Assembly: GCA_013396915.1 (NCBI GenBank)
Contig: VWZL01000024.1
Coordinates: 368,236 to 432,235, forward strand
DNA length: 64,000 nt
Reading direction: 5' to 3'
DNA from: Stercorarius parasiticus
Taxonomy: Eukaryota; Chordata; Aves; Charadriiformes; Stercorariidae
The number at the start of each line of letters is the position of its first letter. Position 1 is the first letter of the stretch. The notes below the pieces were generated by a model that saw only the letters and a program-made list of their open reading frames with translations, made no database searches and was not told where the DNA came from. The position numbers and the translations under genes are program-made. Positions 23,741 through 34,985 of the stretch are shown in pieces.

Positions 23741-25794
23741 AGCTGTGAACAAAAGATTTGCGGGGGGAAGGGAATGTTTATCTCCTTTCTTGTGTCCTGT
23801 TTGCTTGCAAAGTTGCCCTCCAAAGAGCCCTGGCTTTTATTAACGATCCCAGCCTGCGGTACGTGATCAGATACCCTCCATATGAACACCACATCTCCGT
23901 TACAACCCAGGGCTGGCTCCAAGCCACCTTTAGATGTTTGCTGTGCAGAGCAGCCTGGGAAGCCTGCGGAGCCTGTCAAAGACCTTATCACATCGCGCCA
24001 GGGCAGATGGGGACCCAGAGGGCAGAGTCCCAGCACCCGATGTGTGGCACCTAACATTGAGCAGAGGTGATAAGTGTCACGAAGGGACCGATGAAGGGAC
24101 CTCATTAATTTAAGGCCACATCCTCCGGAGTGAACACTGAGCAATGCTACCTTCACACCCCCAGTTTAAGGATGTCAGATCCAGAGTTTTTGGCTCAGGC
24201 TATCAAAGTATAAACGTCACTCAGGGAATATTGCAACAGGGCTCCCTTCCCAGTCCTCTGCGGCTTGCGTTTGGATTTACTCCTTATTCCCTACTCTTAT
24301 TCCTACAACACCCGGCAGCCTGCCTCCCCGGGGCTGCTCCATGATTCACGGCTACGGGAAAGAAGACGGGAAGAGGTGGGTTTGGGGAGGAGAAGATAAA
24401 TGGATATCAGTGGTGCCATGGGAAGGTCAGCTGGAGGAAGGAGAGGTCAGGACCGAGAGAGTACGGATCAGATAACGGGTTAGACAGGGTGGGAAAAAAA
24501 AAAAAAGACAGGAAATTCACATTTGTTACAGGAGAAAAGGAGGAAGCAAGGAAAGGGGTTCAAATGGGTGAGGACACAGTTAACAGCCAGAGAAGATGCA
24601 AGGTGGAAGAAGGGAATTTTTTCCTCCAAAATATGCAGATGGGCTTGACTGCAACATTTCATTGACTGAAAGCAATTTCAGGAAATCGTTCTTGAGTGAA
24701 AAAAAAAAAAAGGGACATTATTTTTAAGCAGAAATATTTCACTTCTCTTTGAAGCTTCTCTCATATTAGCAAATTATCTGAGCAATCTATAAAAACACTT
24801 AATGAGATCACTGTGGTCAGACAAAGTGCTTGTTTGTTTGGCCTGAAAGAAAGTTATTTCATTAAAATGCTTCTTCCCCCTTTCCTAGCTGGAAAACGTT
24901 CGTTTCTGGTTACCCCACAGCAAATACGTTTATTTTTTTCCGGTCTGGCCACCCCTCACCCCTATCAGTTATTCGTGCAGTTCTGCTTTTCAGCAAATTT
25001 ACACAGCTGACAGCCGGGGGTATGAATACCGCAGATGGGTATGAGAAGGAAGTCCTGTTAAGCAAGAACAGTGATCACTAGAGTCTGACCTAATCTATTG
25101 CCTGTAAATATTAGCAGAGCAGAGAGCATCTCTGTTAAGTGGGCATGACCACGGAGAAGAAGGTTGCTTTGCACTCCCAACGGGCATCATTTTAACCCAA
25201 CCCAGCAGTCAATTGGGTTGGAAAGAAAACAGCTTTCTGAGCTCTTTTCCAAGTCTCGCGTGTGTGAATAAACACTCCAGCTCGCACAGGAAGCTGGTGA
25301 CAGATGGAGCAAGAGCTCGGCTCTTCTGCCTGGGCTCCAACCACGAAACCGCACTGACTTTACCCATCGGCTAACCTGGCTCACCCGTGGCCCACCAGTG
25401 CTGAGCTGGCAGCCAGGTCTCACCAAGGCTTTGCGTCCCCTGCAGTTCGGCACTTTGCTGCAGCCTCGTGTAGAAATACCTGAGACATCTCCAGCCTTGC
25501 TCATGGGGTCTGGAGCTCAGTGCCGGGCAAGGAACTGCAGGAAAAGGAGGAAAAGCTGCTGGTGTTGAGCGACTCCAGGTGCCCATAGGCTGGATTACCC
25601 TGGTGTGGCATCTTCCACTGTCACTGCTGTGAAAACAAACGTCAAACACAAGTTGTTGCAACGACTTGGGTTTAAGGAGTGATGCTAACACAGCTTGCAT
25701 CAGCACAAGCCCACAGTAATGGGGCCAGACTCTTTTCGGTACTGCTCGGTGACAGGACGGGGGACAACGGGCACAAGCTGGAACATGGAGATGG
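23741..25794. other. Unique non-coding stretch
   Basis: No gene is recognised. Poly-A runs lie at 24490-24505 and 24699-24711. The 202-codon minus-strand frame (25371-25979) runs antisense through the next CR1 and is not a host gene. Confidence 0.55.
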
Positions 25795-26009
25795 AATCTC
25801 TTTACCCTCTTTGCTTTGAGGGTTCCAGAGCCCTGGCACAGGCAGCCCAGAGAGGTGGTGGAGTCTCCATCTCTGGAGACATTCAAAACCCGCCTGGACG
25901 CGTTCCTGTGCAACCTGCTCTGGGTGACCCTGCTCTGGCAGGGGGGTTGGACTAGATGATCTCCGGAGGTCCCTTCCAACCCCTACGGTTCCGTGATTCT
26001 GTGATTCTC
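25795..26009 (+). mobile_element. CR1 LINE 3' end (5'-truncated)
   Basis: CR1 3' fragment. Landmarks are GGCAGCCCAGAGAGGTGGTG, GAGACATTCAAAACCCGCCT, GGACGCGTTCCTGTG, GTTGGACTAGATGATCTCC and GAGGTCCCTTCCAACCC, followed by a GATTCTGTGATTCT tail. This 'TCTCTGGAGACATTCAAAACCC' style differs from the 'GGAAGTGTTCAAG' style of the copy at 17.8 kb, so it is a third CR1 subfamily. Its body is well preserved. Confidence 0.95.
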
Positions 26010-29000
26010 TATTTGCACCTTTTCTTCCCGGGCTTGTTTTCAGACTGGCTATAAAGCAGTCACTCGAGCAGCTGTTTATTTCTGAGCAGAGAATCGTCAC
26101 CTTTTGCTTTCCCACAAACTGCCTGACTCCCAGCTGAACCAGGAAAAGCAAACAGCAGACAACAAAGTTGTCACTACACAGAACTGAGAGCAGCCACACA
26201 GGGATTTGCCAGGCCCACTTTGATTTGCATCTCTGGTCACAAACACACAAATTTCTCAGGCTGGCAAACCCTCTTCATTTGGTATAACTGGGTGGGAAGA
26301 GGGTTTGTAATCATATTTTATCTGAAATATAACAGGGAACATAGTCATGGCAGCACAGGATGAGTGCTTTTGAGCCTGTTTAGATAAGGATTTACCTAGG
26401 AATGGATTTCTTTGCCACCAAAGTTCTCTTCCCTCATTTATTATGCATCTGCGTGATTCTGCGCTCACAGAACCAGCTCATATCCGATTCCTGAAGGTTT
26501 TATGGGAGATCATGTGATTTCACTGAACTCCCCTGCTCTTGAGGCCACTCAGGTGTTTACACACTGCACCCGGTGCTAATGCAGTTTCGTTTCTGCAGAA
26601 AGGCCACCCCAGATTTCTCAATTCCTTGGATAATCCTGTCCTAGCCAATGTTCTTTCTTAAATCCAAACCTCTTCAAAGTCCACAACTTTATGGGATTTT
26701 ATTGACTGGAATTTTTTTTCAGAGTGATTGAAGCCTTCATGATTAAGAGGAGCCATTAAAAAAAAAAAGCAACAAATAAGAGCGTTGTATATGGTTTTGC
26801 ATCTCGTCTTGGGAATTTGGGGACTTGCCTCCTCATTTTGTACTAATTGGACCTGCTTGTGCTGGCAGCTGTGCTTGAGGTGTGGTTTTGCAGGGTGCAG
26901 AAGCTGGCTGTGGCCAGGTGGTCGGAGCAGTGGGCTTAGGAGGAGTATGATCCTTGGGAACGGGTGCTGCCATCCCACAGGGTGCCCAGATCCCATCCTG
27001 CTGTCTTTGGGAGCTGAAGGAGAAGGTTATGGGAAATGGTTTCCCCTGGGGTTATCCATCCAGCCGTGGTTGCACTTGTGCATACATGTGTGTGTCTCTG
27101 CATCGCACACACAGAGCATCCTATGGGTATCCCCGTGGGGCATTGGCTGCACAAACAAATACAGGGGAGCTCAGAGGGGATGAAAATCCCAAGCTCCCGA
27201 GGCCTTGGGGCTGCTCCTGCTGCACTCCAGGCAGCCTGTACCAGAACCTTGTTTCACTACACTCAAAAGCACAGCTGAAAACACCCTCAAACCCTTAGCC
27301 AGCATAATTTTTCCTGCAAATAATGCCTGGCACGTGGGTATTTGCAACTCTTATTTGCACCCTAGAGGGAAAGCAGCTGCAAGGGGGTAGGGTGGGGTGG
27401 TAAATAGATTTTTTTCTTGCTTTTTGTTATGTGCCCTGGATTATATGCATGCAAGTGATGCTGTGAGCAGGGTGGGCAGTGCTACAGCTCCTTAGTCCCT
27501 CTGCTAAATGTACAACTCGTGTTAATCAAGAAACAAAACCTTTGTGCCGGGGTAGTTTATTTTATTCTAGGGACTGCTCCAGACCATCCCAGGCAAAGCT
27601 CTCCTCTGATGGCAAAGTCTGCATCTTCCCTGGAGGACCTGTGTTGTGCTGCTTCTCCCACCCAACCCTTTCAAGTCCACACGATCCCTTGGGGTGAGTT
27701 TGTTATCCCGACACAAAACACCAACGCCAGTGGAGTGGTGTCCCTCCGGGCTGCTTGTCAAACATCTCCTCCTGCAAACCCGGCCTCCAGGCACCAGTTT
27801 GTGGTCCCGACTGGTTTTTGCTGCCCTGATTGCGGATTCCCAGGTCGGAGCAGGGAATGGTAACGGGTGCCGGAATGGGTGAGGCGTGCCAGGATGGGAA
27901 TTGGAGATTAAAGAGCAGACACGTTGCTTTCCCCTGCCAACTCCTTCTGCTTGGGGGGAAGGCAACTTCTGGCAGGCAGGTGGGGTGAGCACCTCCTCCA
28001 CCACGGGACCGGCAGCTCCTCTGCTGTACCCAAATGAACACCTGACAGCGGAAGCATCCACGGGCTGGAGGTGCCCTTGCCCAGGTCAGGGCTCAGCCCT
28101 TATCCATCGCTCATGGTTTGCACCTGCCAGAGCTGTTTTGGGGACAAGGCAGGGAGTGGGATGAGGTGCCCTTGGAGGGATGTCCAAACCATGATGCAGC
28201 TCCGGCCACAGCCCAGCTCCATCTCTCAGATGGACATGACCATTATGCTGCTGCCAGGACAGAGTCTGTACCCAGGATGCACCTGCAGCAGCCGAGTGTG
28301 GGAAACCCCAGCAGTTTTGGGGGGTTAGCAGCTCCAGCTGCTCATTAGGTTCAGCCTTTTCTCAGATATGAGGAAAAGATAACACAACAACTTTCCCCGG
28401 CCAATGGGAACCAGGCTGAACCCAGGGGCTCCATTCCCAGAGCCCTTCAGCCTCCCCAAAGGTAGAAGACTTTATAGGTGTTCAGCACCATCAGGTTCAA
28501 ATTATATTGCTTCACCATTCCCCCTCGTTCCCCACCCCACAAATCTGCAAAAGCAAAACTTTTCTTTTCCTTTTATTAAAAAAAGGGAGAGAAGGAGAGA
28601 GGCGGTTTCTTGCCTTTCTGGTTGCAAACCAAGGTAAACTCTCGCCTTTGAGTCTGCAGCCAGGCAGACTGCAACAATAACACCCGCAGAAAAGGGTGTG
28701 CTCCCATTCATCTCAATGGGTGTTAACTTGGAAGGGTAATTATGACCCCTGATGCCAAGAGCTCTAACCGTTTCGCTGCTGAGCATCCCAGCCCATAAAT
28801 AAAGCCTCTGGCCGGCTGTGCAGAAACCTGGGTGGGAGGGAAGCCATGTAGCGATGAGGCGTTGACTTTTGGATATGCCAGGAGTCTGAAACGCTTTGGC
28901 TCCTGCTGAGGCTCCCAGACTTTCTGCACGCCTCTTTCCACCAACACCAGGACATAGATGCTCCGCTGCCCTGGAGGAGCAGCCTAGGGAAGGGAGCGAT

Positions 29001-30564
29001 GAGCCCTGATGAATTTACTGGGGTTTCTGCAAAAATGGTCCAGCAGCAATACATTCAGCTCAGCTAATGAATGTCTGGCGAATGCCTTGTGCTGGGTTTC
29101 CCTGGGAAACTCAGCTGGCGTTAAGATAAACAAGGTCCCAGGGAGCAGAGGAGGAGGGAGTGGGGCGGAGGTGGATGTGGGGAGCTCGTCCCTTCCTCCT
29201 GACCAACTCTTTGTGCTGGAGCCCCCAGCTGAGGTCAGGTCCTCACCATCCCTGGAGCTGCACAAAAGGCACATGTTTTAATAATCTAATTAGCTGAGGC
29301 AGACAAATAGTAGGAAGAAAGGAAATGTGTAAAGAAAGGGAGTGGTTTGGGCAGAGTCATTCAGGCTCTCCTGCATCCCCCTGCTTCTGTCGGGCTCTAG
29401 CACTTATCTGAGTGGGAAAAAAACCCCACTTCCAAATGCAAAAATAAGAATGGGCATGAAGCCACCTTCTGAACAGAGACATGCCGCAAGGGACATGATC
29501 TGCTCCAGTTTACTAACTCTGGAACCTACAGATAACAGCTCAAATCAAGTCTTTCTTAGTTATTTCTGCAACAAAAACATGAATAAAGAAGACAAGCTGG
29601 CATATCATTAACATCTTATGTCCTGCAAAGTGAGAGTGGCTCATCTCTCCTTCTGACACCCTACAGACGGACCAGCAAAGATCTGGGGAATTGACATTGT
29701 CATTGTGCCCTCCAAAGCAAAAAAAAGGCACGAGCCCTTAATGTTGTTACTACCAGAAATCACCCACGTGCCTTCAGCTGCTTTTTTCTATTACTTTTAA
29801 TGTTTCTCATGGTATACCTCAGTGGGGCACAGCTGTGTCTAATGTAAATAACTCTGCGCTCATCTACTGAAAGTAAAAGGAAGGAAATTAATGACAACAA
29901 TAAAATAAAGCCCAAACCTCCCACTTACAGTCAGCGCTGGCTCTGCCCAGTTAACCCTTGTTTGGTTTTGGTTTCCTGGTAGCCAGGGAAGGTAGTGTCC
30001 TCTTAGTTTGTGCTGTGATATTTTAGTTTACCCCTCTGAAATTACCTCTCTCCTCATAGTAAGGGGGATGCAAAAAGTAACTACTGACCACCCTGCCTTT
30101 AACTCCACACTTACCATTAATAATGTAGCCTATGTCACGGGGGTGGCAGACACCCCAATAAACACTGTTGTGGCTGGGGCTGTAGAGTTCTAAAGGCATT
30201 GCTAGTTGTATTCTGGGATTCATGGCTAATGGACCAATGTCAGGATTTTAATCCTGTATAAGTCGCACAAATGTTAAATATAAGGGTGAGCAGCATGTAT
30301 TAAAAAGGCCCTGGTTCATTTTGTCCTAAGATAGATGTTGAAAATAAGGCAGGGGCCTGTTTATTTCCACAGTCTATTAGTATAGTTTAAATGACAAGTT
30401 ACTGTGTCTATACACAGCCATCAAAAGTGAGGGAGAGCTCGATATCCCCTCCAAAGATGTTGGTCCCCTTCCCACTGATGCCCATCGAGTAAAGGCCTAC
30501 AGTGTGTGCAGGCTTGGTGCACCTGCTAAGTGCTATTTAAACTGAAAAAATGCATAAATAGCAT
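26010..30564. other. Unique non-coding stretch
   Basis: No gene is supported. The interval 26.8-29.3 kb is GC-richer and therefore open in many frames (27567-28061 minus, 164 codons, is the longest), but nothing resembles a protein domain. No interspersed repeat is recognised. Confidence 0.55.
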
Positions 30565-30640
30565 CACTGCATCACCCTCATTTTAAAGAAGAGGAAATGG
30601 GAGCCCAGAAATTAAGCTGTTTGCTCTAAGTTGTACAGTA
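30565..30640 (+). repeat. MIR-like SINE fragment
   Basis: CCTCATTTTAAAGAAGAGGA followed by AATGGGAGCCCAGAAATTAAG and a GTTGTACAG block follow the order of the MIR core (CATTTTACAGATGAGGAAAC, GGCACAGAGAGGTTAAG, AAGGTCACACAG). It is a diverged plus-strand copy. Confidence 0.55.
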
Positions 30641-33044
30641 AATGCTCTGGGGACCTTTCTGTATGTAAATTTTGCACCAAAATAAACACGTTTGGGTTTT
30701 GCACCGTTTGTCCCATCAGTGCAAGTGTGGCACGTTGGTCTGAAAAGCAGAGTTTCGCCTTGCTGGTGAAAGTCAGTCTTTGACAAAACTCAGTCATTTT
30801 TATTTCAAAATGAGTGTCCCCACACAAATCTGGGCCTAAACATGTGGGTTCGTCTTGGAGCAAAGTCAGACAGAGCTCATCCTTCAGAAATGGGAGCTAA
30901 ATTCTTCATGGGTTGTCCTTATAAAATCCTCCACAGATAATTAGGGCCCTTAAGTTAACATTAATGTCCGTTAGGCTGTTAACAGGCTTTCTCCAGGGGG
31001 CTGAAGCGTGGGGCGAGCACTTGGACTAAAACACATGTGCTAAACATCAGGGAATGGGAGGGGTTTGGAGGTAATTTGGTGACAGATTTCTCATTTTCTT
31101 TCTTGGAAAGGCTGGCTGCTGTGGAAATTTTGCCCAAAGAGGGGTTAACCCCATCTTATCTCCTTTTTTACTGATTTCACAAGAGGACTACCTCTGGCCT
31201 TGAGTGACAAGGGAGGATAAGATCTGCCCTTTGTCTTGCTTAACATCATGATGCTGTGGGTTTGATCAGCGCAAAGATGTCTTTTGCTGTGACCTTTTGC
31301 TCTGCATGCTCAGCACTTGGGCTTGGGTTAAAAAGAGGCCAAAAACCTGCCTAAATGTGCTGCTCCCTCATGCAACCACAGCTCTTGCCGGTCTATAGCC
31401 TTTGCATTTCCCTCTTTTTACCTGTGGGACCCAGCTGTCAAGAGATGCAGGCCAAATCCAGCAAACATCAGTGTGTACAAGCACGTTCATACTCAAATTT
31501 CTCCATGAAATCCGTTTGCACCTCTTGCATGGGGAAACTAAACCTCTGTTGAGTTGTTGATACGGCTCAAGCCTCATCCAGTATCCAGGAGGTGGAAGGG
31601 AGGGAGCCTGGTGGGAGCAGGCTGCTAGGAAATACCATTTAATTCTCTTTTCTGCCTTTGGTCTGACCCAGAACCACAGCTCCAATGTCCTGTTGTTGTG
31701 CCTATGAAAGGAGCTGTATGAAGAGGAGCAATCCCAGAAATGAAGCAGATATTACTGCAAGCAGCAGAAAACACCTCCCATGTCAGAGCTGTTTTCCAAA
31801 GCAGACGGGTGGTGAAGGGGTGTAGCTACCCAAATCGCTTTGAAAGACAAGGAACGCAAGGTGTCCAACAGATTTTTGTGCCAATTGCAAAATCAGCCCC
31901 TTCTGATGTTCTATTCCCCTGTTGAGTCAGAAGAGAGAACCCACATGCTGCCCCTCTCTGCTGCACACCCCTTTGGTGTTAAAGAGCTGGGTCAGTGCCG
32001 AGCAGCTGCAACTTTATTTGAGCTTTTATCTTTTGTTTTGTTATTTAACAAGCCCAAGAAGCCAGCAAAAAAAAAAAAAAAGTGTAAAGTATTGCACAGA
32101 CTTCAAAAACAAGCCAGAAGATGTAGAGGAGATCTGAGGTTCGGCTCACAAACTTGGCAGTATTGCCCTGGTTTGACTGTCTTATAGCAAGGTGGGCAAT
32201 TAGAAAGGGGAGTGCAGGTAGCTCATCACACTTCTTGTCCCAGTAAAGTGATTTAAAAACCCAACCTGGAGGTGGAGAGGAAGAAGGAGGTGATCCTCAG
32301 CTCCACAGACCTCCTGAGGGGCTCCCCAAGTGAGAAGGTGCTTCAGAAAACTTGCGCGTGAAGGAAAATAAGACAAAGGTGCTGCAAAAATTAAACAGTG
32401 AGGTCTCTGAGGTGAACTAAAATACACAACTGAAACTGCTGTGTTGTCTGTCTTTGACAGCTCTTCCTCATATCTTCTCCCTCCACCATCTCCAGAGATG
32501 CAGCTGGGGCTGTTGCACAGAGCAGGCAGTCAGGATGAAAAACCATCGGCTGTAGTCCTGGTTGTCCCTTCCTGCCCTAAGCCCTCATCCTCAGCTTCCC
32601 AGCCTGCTAAATGAGGGATGGGACACCCTCCAGGAGACACGACGAGGATTTGTTTGGACCTTGATCCCAGCCAGATGAATGGGAGTTTTGTCCTAGGTGT
32701 CAACAGGAAGAGGTCTTCAGGAGTCGTGTCCAATACTGTCCTAAAAGACTGAGCAGCTTGCTGCTGTCAGTGCAGATCTACAAATTGGATGCACAGTGTG
32801 ATTGGGCAAATCCGTCTGGAAAAAGTAATCCATTTGCCAGGGAAATGTTTATAAGTATTTAAATGGTGCTGTGTTTGACCACAGAAAAAGAAAATGCTTC
32901 CACGATGCAGAAAACCCAAAGGGCAACTGTTCTGGGTTGTAATGAGGTCTGAACAAGATCAAAGGTCCCTTGTACTCATCCCCAAATGTACACAAAGAAA
33001 GAGATGATCCTGATACATCCAGATGGACCAAGCTGAGGCAAGAA
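30641..33044. other. Unique non-coding stretch
   Basis: No gene is recognised. It contains the 12-bp palindrome GGGGTTAACCCC (31141-31152, GTTAAC core) and an A15 run near 32068-32082. Open frames are at most 115 codons. Confidence 0.55.
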
Positions 33045-33090
33045 GCATTAGCATAACGCTCATTTTACAGGTGGCAAATTGGGTGGGTAG
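33045..33090 (+). repeat. Possible MIR-like SINE fragment
   Basis: ACGCTCATTTTACAGGTGGC then AAATTGGG resembles the CCCCATTTTACAGATGAGGAAACTG core. Only a short block matches. It could be the first half of a copy whose second half lies near 33650, but the 600-base separation argues for independent fragments. Confidence 0.4.
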
Positions 33091-33647
33091 GTAGATTGAG
33101 GGGGTTTTATGTAGACAAGTGACTGGAGAATAAACTGTTGGTGTGAATTTAAAATGCCATGCCACTTGTAGATATTGAGACCATATCCAGACCAAATGAT
33201 GGATGTGGTCCTTCACTGTAAGTCCTGATTGCCCAAGGATCAGGGTAGGGGGGCGGGCTGGAGACCCTTTTTGCCCCACAGAGGCTGCCAGCCCGGTGAA
33301 AAGGAGGGCAGCAGTGTAGCCGTAGCCATTGTGCATGGGTGTAAGCTGTTCCTAGGCTGGACCAAATTTCGTTGCACCAGTTAATAGAAGAGGGATTCAT
33401 CACAGGAACGTTTGACATCTTCAGCTGAGGTGCTCACCTTGGGGTCCTTTTGCAGTCAGCATGAAGTAAGGTTCATCTGACCTCAACTGACATAGAGTTC
33501 AGGGTGAATAAGACCCTGCTAAACTGGGCTCAGGGTGAGTGGCCCATGTTGGACACCTGATGTAGACATGAATTCACCCTTCATATGGAATAAATGAATG
33601 TACTCTGGGTGATCGTGGATAGCTGTTCCAGTTTCTTTCCTCATGTA

Positions 33648-33705
33648 GCCAAGTCCTATGTGACTTTGCCCAAGGCAGTGGTGGAGCTGGGAGACAGACC
33701 ATCTC
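33648..33705 (+). repeat. MIR-like SINE 3' fragment
   Basis: ATGTGACTTTGCCCAAGG then CAGTGGTGGAGCTGGGAGAC matches the order of the MIR core end (GTGACTTGCCCAAGG, AGTGGCAGAGCTGGGA). Plus orientation and diverged. Confidence 0.5.
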
Positions 33706-34573
33706 TCCAATGTTGCAGATTTAATGCCTAGAAAACACGGTTTCCTTCTAAACACAGCGGCAGTGTTGGATGGAATTTAGAATTTTTGTCCTCTGGGAAA
33801 TGTCCACATTTGCTTCCTATTTATCATTCTGAATCTGAACAAAACCATAAAATTTTAAAATGTTTGATGGAACAAGAATGTAAAAGCCATTCAGTCTGAC
33901 ACCACTGAAACATTTCACTTTGATAATGTCGAAACTGAACATAACAAAGGCACACGCAACATAAATCCCAGCACAATAAAATATAACACACATTGAAAAT
34001 GTTTCAATTAATATTGCAATACAATACAAAATGAATCAAAATGAGTTTAAACAATATCTCTCTCTGTCACCAAAACATTTTAACATTGTTGAAGTGAAAC
34101 TGAGGAAATCCAATTTGTTTAAATGTGTCATTGAAAGCTTTTAATGAAAATTTACTTTTTCTTGTGAATGCATTTTAAGATGGAGAGTGGATTTTCTCAA
34201 AAACGTTGAGCAGCTCTGAGATGTGTGGTTTTTATTTTCCTGCAAAATAAAGTCATTTCCAAAAATTGGCAAGAACTAGAAGTCATCAGGTATTTACACC
34301 TACTCAGAGCTGGTAGAAACAATTCCTTAGACCGCTTTTTAACGCACATCACAACCCTTCTCTTATTGCATGCAGGTGCTTCTTGGTTGCTGGATAAATT
34401 TCGGAGTGAGCTGTTTTGGTAGCAGGGGTGGCAACATCTAGAATGGGCAACATCATCCTCAGACCTGGAAAATCCACCTAACCACTGTGACGTATTATGC
34501 ACATTTTTTACCCCATCAGCGCTAAGTCATCTGCCAGACCCCTCCTTCCTCATACCATATGAACAAATGAGCT
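33706..34573. other. AT-rich unique stretch
   Basis: The interval 33780-34200 is distinctly AT-rich, with many AAAATTTTAAAA-like runs and few open frames above 100 codons. No gene or repeat is recognised. Nuclear-matrix-attachment or late-replicating character would be speculation. Confidence 0.6.
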
Positions 34574-34651
34574 AACTAATTGTTACCTCTGGCTTGGCTA
34601 GAGTCATCCTTTTATTATTTACTATTGGTGACTAATTGTCACAATTAGTCA
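34574..34651. promoter_or_regulatory. CTAATTGT repeat cluster with 23-bp palindrome
   Basis: CTAATTGT occurs at 34576-34583 and 34632-34639, and its reverse complement at 34641-34648. The last two form a perfect inverted repeat: arms TGACTAATTGT (34629-34639) and ACAATTAGTCA (34641-34651) around a single C. The arms carry TAATTG, a homeodomain core, flanked by TGAC, an AP-1/MAF-like half-site. Three spaced copies within 80 bases suggest a bound element more than chance does. There is no direct evidence of function. Confidence 0.4.
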
Positions 34652-34919
34652 TGCTCCAAGCAACGGTTGCACGGTCACATGTGCTGGATGGGTCCCCGCC
34701 TGGACAAGAGTTGTCTCCCCCGCCCACCACTGCTGACTAGGACATCCCACGCTGCTTTCGGGCTATTTTAAACCCATGCTAAAAGCAGATCACAATAGAA
34801 GAGAGGAGAGAAATGTGTTCGTGATGGTGTCCCAATATTACAAAGTCGCAGTCTTTTTGCAGATTTCAGCAACAGGAGAAAAAGAGGAAGGTTGCCTCTG
34901 TGTGTTGGACTTCCATGCT

Positions 34920-34985
34920 CAGCTGGGACCTTGCCCACCATTCAGTCTCTCACTTGCCTCAGTTCCCATGATGCCCAGAGCTTAC
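34920..34985 (-). repeat. MIR-like SINE fragment
   Basis: On the plus strand GGGACCTTGCCCACCATTCA followed by CTCACTTGCCTCAGTTCCCATGATG in two blocks resembles the reverse complement of MIR (GTGACCTTGGGCAAGTCACTT, then CTGTGCCTCAGTTTCC). The match is moderate. Confidence 0.4.

Noticed and set aside
23488..24156. 222-codon minus-strand open frame as a possible gene
   Set aside because: Its C-terminal ~80 residues are the CR1 reverse-transcriptase tail. The upstream part has no family features, so it is a chance extension of a repeat ORF.
25371..25979. 202-codon minus-strand frame
   Set aside because: Half of it is antisense to the CR1 at 25.8-26.0 kb, and nothing is recognisable in the rest.
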